From assembly GCF_014193675.1 (NCBI RefSeq), contig NZ_BLXZ01000010.1, forward strand, positions 156,634 to 220,633: DNA of 64,000 bases, given 5' to 3'. The DNA comes from Geomonas limicola (GTDB taxonomy: Bacteria > Desulfobacterota > Desulfuromonadia > Geobacterales > Geobacteraceae). The first letter of the stretch is position 1; every line of letters starts with the position of its first letter. The notes beneath the pieces are model-generated. The model had not been told where the DNA came from and searched no databases. It was given only the letters and a program-made list of their open reading frames with translations. Positions 62,356-64,000 of this stretch are shown piece by piece. A program made the translations under genes and the position numbers.

Positions 62356-64000
62356 ATGTCGAAGAGAGTACTGTCTGTTCTCGTCTGCTTGCTGTCAGTC
62401 GGGGTCCTGTATTCCTGGGCTGCTACCGCGTGGCAGTTGCAGACGAAGCTGAGCACGTCTGGTGGCACGCTTAAGGTACGTAACAATGCCACCCAGACCA
62501 CGGCCGGTAGTGTCGTGTACACAAACTTCACCACCAGCGCCAACGTGCCGGTGACGGTCTCGGCGAATGTGGGATACAAGATCTCCGCCTTGACCAAGAG
62601 CGGCACGGCTGTGCCACTCGGCAACTACACCACCCAGTATGCGACGACCTTCAACAAGGCGAACGGTTCGGTGCAGTCCCTGGTGGCCGGTTTCATCGCG
62701 AGACAGTACCAGGTGACTGCCACTGCCGTAGGGCCTGGCAGCATCTCGGCCACTTCCGTAATGGTCTCCTATAACAACTCGGCTGTTCTGACGGCAACGC
62801 CCACCTCTACCAACTGCTACCTCATGGGGGTGACCGGCGGCACGGTGGCCGATATCTACGGAAGTCCCGTGAGCTACCCCTACGGCGGTGCCGTCAAGAT
62901 TACCGTCGCCAACGTCACCGCGCCGCGAACGGTGACCGCAACCTTCATGCAGGCCACGGTCAATGCCGGTGTGGACCAGGTCGCGCAGACCAACCAGGTG
63001 GTCAATCTGACCGGCAACCTCACCGGAAGCGGCACCCTCGCCTGGAGTTTTGTAAGCGGTCCCGCCACGGTCAATACCAGCGCTTGGAACACGTTGACCC
63101 CCTCCTTCATCCCCGTCGTTCCGGGTACCTACGTTCTGCAACTGGCGGAGATGGCGGGTACCAAGACGCTTGCCTCCGACACGGTACAGATCACCGTCAC
63201 CAATTCGGTAACCGGCTACATGCGCACCAATTGCAACGGCTGCCACGGCTCGCGCGGGGTGTCCCCATCCACGGCGTTCCCATTGTGGTCGACCGGTTCC
63301 CACAAGACGGCCGGGATACACTGCATAACCTGTCACACCAATTCGGCGATGCCGACGCCGGTCAACACCAACACGGTGAACAGTTCCACGTTCACGATAG
63401 CCTATGCAAGTGCCGGGACTGTCGGAACCAATTTTTGCGCCACCTGCCACCCTGTCTCGATCGTGACGGCATTTGCCGGATCGCCCCACAATGCCAACGG
63501 CCTGACCTGCTCGACCTGCCATGCGGGGGGCGGACACCTGCCTGACGTCGCCGACAGCGTCTGCAACGGCTGCCATCGCGATGCCAGCGGCAACGTCGCC
63601 AACCACCCGTTTGCCATAGGCGCCAATCCCTGCATCGCCTGCCATAACCCGCACAGTACCGCAGGGAGTGCGGCAGGGGCTACCTCAGCGCACTTTAACA
63701 ACATGACGGCCGCCGGCTACCCGGCCTCCTACGTGACCTCGCGTTCCAACTGCTCGAACTGCCATGCCGACAGCAGCGCAAACCTCGCGGTGCGTCAGCA
63801 GTGGGGGCGCTCGGCACACGCCGCAGTCGCGGACGCCCCCTGGAAAGGCGAGGACTTCAAGACCAGGTCGGGCTGCGTGCAGTGCCACACCACGACCGGC
63901 TTTGTGGCCTGGTCCAGCGCCAAGGTTACCGCAGCCTGGGGAAGCGCGGCCGACAAGACCAAAGAAGTGCTGAGCTGCGTCGGCTGCCACAGCGACATCA
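62356..64000 (+). CDS. Secreted multiheme c-type cytochrome, N-terminal part (cut by window edge)
   Basis: From the ATG at 62356 the frame stays open for 548 codons to the window edge. A signal peptide (LSVLVCLLSVGVLYSWAA) is followed by about 270 residues of Thr/Ser/Val-rich beta sequence that looks like Ig/PKD-type domains, and then a haem region with nine CxxCH motifs in the window: CNGCH, CITCH, CATCH, CSTCH, CNGCH, CIACH, CSNCH, CVQCH, CVGCH. It is probably a periplasmic or surface electron-transfer protein with an adhesion-like front. AAGGGGGG precedes the ATG. The C-terminus and total haem count are unknown. Confidence 0.9.
   Translation, partial: MSKRVLSVLVCLLSVGVLYSWAATAWQLQTKLSTSGGTLKVRNNATQTTAGSVVYTNFTTSANVPVTVSANVGYKISALTKSGTAVPLGNYTTQYATTFNKANGSVQSLVAGFIARQYQVTATAVGPGSISATSVMVSYNNSAVLTATPTSTNCYLMGVTGGTVADIYGSPVSYPYGGAVKITVANVTAPRTVTATFMQATVNAGVDQVAQTNQVVNLTGNLTGSGTLAWSFVSGPATVNTSAWNTLTPSFIPVVPGTYVLQLAEMAGTKTLASDTVQITVTNSVTGYMRTNCNGCHGSRGVSPSTAFPLWSTGSHKTAGIHCITCHTNSAMPTPVNTNTVNSSTFTIAYASAGTVGTNFCATCHPVSIVTAFAGSPHNANGLTCSTCHAGGGHLPDVADSVCNGCHRDASGNVANHPFAIGANPCIACHNPHSTAGSAAGATSAHFNNMTAAGYPASYVTSRSNCSNCHADSSANLAVRQQWGRSAHAAVADAPWKGEDFKTRSGCVQCHTTTGFVAWSSAKVTAAWGSAADKTKEVLSCVGCHSDI

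Overview
The window looks like chromosome from a GC-rich, anaerobic, metal-reducing Geobacteraceae bacterium (Geobacter, Geomonas or Citrifermentans type). This assignment is inference from gene content: an MtrA/MtrB-like porin-cytochrome pair, a large secreted CxxCH multiheme protein, a ferredoxin-dependent 2-oxoacid oxidoreductase, type I and type III glutamine synthetases with PII, sigma54 promoters, and a MucR-type regulator. No 16S rRNA or other taxonomic marker is present.

Layout. 1-4.7 kb: start of an ammonium transporter (minus strand), then a plus-strand run of an AcuC/HDAC-like deacetylase, an unknown protein, a TPR protein, a 31-aa membrane micropeptide, a CoA-binding protein and a small membrane protein. 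5.2-11.1 kb: a probable extracellular-electron-transfer operon with an MlaF-like ATPase, lipoprotein multiheme cytochrome, MtrB-like barrel, ABC-type substrate-binding protein and single receiver, followed by an unknown Cys-tailed protein. 11.2-12.8 kb: YfcE-like phosphoesterase and SppA. 13.1-21.3 kb: yceD-rpmF-plsX-fabH-fabD-fabG-acpP-fabF-rpiB-glyA, covering fatty-acid synthesis and serine/glycine metabolism. 21.4-29.2 kb: radical SAM protein, a telomere-like short tandem array, a Fis-like HTH protein, comEC, a receiver-GAF-GGDEF protein and hisS. 29.4-34.9 kb: dnaE, accA and a small outer-membrane barrel. 35-40 kb: gdhA, a DUF445 protein, a cupin, rluB and mucR. 40.2-43.4 kb: a four-subunit 2-oxoacid:ferredoxin oxidoreductase and tRNA-Gln/tRNA-Glu. 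43.8-50 kb: an ORFan, a cysteine-desulfidase-like protein, an AT-richer lipoprotein, an ArsR/AHSA1 pair, a PAP2 phosphatase and a HAD hydrolase. 50-53.5 kb: hrpB and an M23 peptidase. 53.8-58.2 kb: GSIII, glnB and glnA. 58.4-64 kb: an unknown gene, ppnP, gluQ, a three-gene overlapping minus operon, tRNA-Gly and the start of a secreted multiheme protein cut by the window edge.

The main cross-cutting signal is a 17-bp dyad, TGCC-N9-GGCA, repeated next to every nitrogen-assimilation gene here (amt, gdhA, GSIII, glnB-glnA). At amt and glnB it lies 80-150 bp upstream of near-perfect sigma54 promoters (TTGGCA-N6-TTGCT). At amt three copies are phased at exactly 21 bp. This looks like a local nitrogen regulon run by an NtrC-type enhancer-binding protein. 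At GSIII the dyads instead lie inside the transcribed leader and cover the ribosome-binding site, and at gdhA one overlaps a possible -35 region.

Other points: two genes (the substrate-binding protein and comEC) appear to start at CTG; an ArsR-family gene has a perfect dyad filling its promoter spacer and is probably leaderless; several intergenic regions are built from inverted arms of short repeated words. No CRISPR array, insertion sequence, prophage or rRNA was seen.
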